From: Crocinitomicaceae bacterium
Lineage (GTDB): Bacteria; Bacteroidota; Bacteroidia; Flavobacteriales_D; Crocinitomicaceae
NCBI GenBank assembly: GCA_024643585.1
Contig: JAHEMP010000143.1
Location: forward strand, 1-6,311
DNA: 6,311 bases
Reading direction: 5' to 3'
Under the pieces are notes generated by a model. The model worked only from the letters and a program-made list of their open reading frames with translations, was not told the origin of the DNA and ran no database searches. Shown piece after piece: positions 6,126 to 6,311 of this stretch. The position numbers were made by a program, and so were the translations under genes. Every line of letters starts with the position of its first letter. Position 1 is the stretch's first letter.

Positions 6126-6311
6126 ATGACCGAACCAAGCGATTTCGCAGAGAAATTTATCAATCAAACGAATTACCCTATTTTTTTAACCGGCAAAGCG
6201 GGAACAGGTAAAACTACTTTTCTTAGACATATTGTAGAATCTACGCACAAACAGACTGTTATTGTCGCTCCAACTGGTATAGCCGCATTGAACGCTGGAG
6301 GTGTCACAATC
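6126..6311 (+). CDS. PIF1-like ATP-dependent helicase, N-terminal part
   Basis: The first 62 codons are visible and the gene runs off the right edge. The protein begins MTEPSDFAEKFINQ and reaches the Walker A motif GKAGTGKT at residues 23-30 (K29 and T30 bind nucleotide phosphate and Mg). It continues with VIVAPTGIAALNAGGVTI (45-62), which is helicase motif Ia of the PIF1/RecD-like superfamily 1B. The ATG at 6126 is the only sensible start, because an in-frame TAG at 6105-6107 blocks upstream extension. Walker A so close to the N-terminus is normal for the Bacteroidetes PIF1-like proteins. These enzymes unwind DNA 5' to 3' and act in genome maintenance. An AGGAG at 6106-6110 lies 15 bases before the ATG, too far for a classic ribosome-binding site. 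The helicase and C-terminal domains are not visible, so subfamily is uncertain. Confidence 0.88.
   Translation, partial: MTEPSDFAEKFINQTNYPIFLTGKAGTGKTTFLRHIVESTHKQTVIVAPTGIAALNAGGVTI

Noticed and set aside
1..6311. A defence system, mobile element or biosynthetic cluster spanning the window
   Set aside because: There is no transposase, integrase, toxin-antitoxin pair, nuclease-ATPase pair, repeat array or synthase. A lone patatin domain with a barrel is not the CBASS-type effector context, because no cyclase gene is nearby and the protein carries a signal peptide.

Overview
The window looks like an ordinary chromosomal stretch from a low-GC Bacteroidetes bacterium, probably Flavobacteriia-like. 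The evidence is an AT-rich sequence, A-rich leaders without clear Shine-Dalgarno sequences, an adjacent accB-accC pair with Bacteroidetes-style residues, and two signal-peptide outer-membrane beta-barrel proteins. The placement is inferred from style and protein flavour; no rRNA or other marker gene is present. All genes are on the + strand, with two clear intrinsic terminators and two further stem-loops between transcription units. There are no tRNA or rRNA genes, IS elements, CRISPR arrays or integrase genes, and no intergenic gap exceeds about 180 bases.

Layout. (1) 2-196 is the C-terminal end of accB, the biotin carboxyl carrier protein, with its biotinylation motif. (2) 244-1578 is complete accC, biotin carboxylase. 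Together they make two components of acetyl-CoA carboxylase, the first committed step of fatty-acid synthesis, and a strong terminator at 1607-1642 closes the unit. (3) 1756-4125 is a large secreted protein combining a patatin phospholipase domain, one POTRA-like domain and a C-terminal outer-membrane barrel, the PlpD/FplA (type Vd) architecture; it starts at GTG. (4) 4257-4694 and 4719-5132 are a close pair, 24 bases apart: a four-helix membrane protein of unknown function and a VOC (glyoxalase-fold) protein. A C(UUCG)G stem-loop precedes the pair and a perfect 25-base palindrome follows it. (5) 5276-5998 is a small outer-membrane beta-barrel protein of the porin-like family, followed by a terminator at 6031-6058. 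(6) 6126-6311 is the start of a PIF1-like helicase that runs off the window.

A common theme is the cell envelope: fatty-acid precursor synthesis, a phospholipase-barrel protein and a second barrel. Apart from accBC the genes appear to be separate transcription units, and I see no evidence of one joint system. I found no convincing undescribed system. The most useful leads are the patatin-barrel protein, the two unexplained stem-loops, and the uncharacterised membrane protein/VOC pair.
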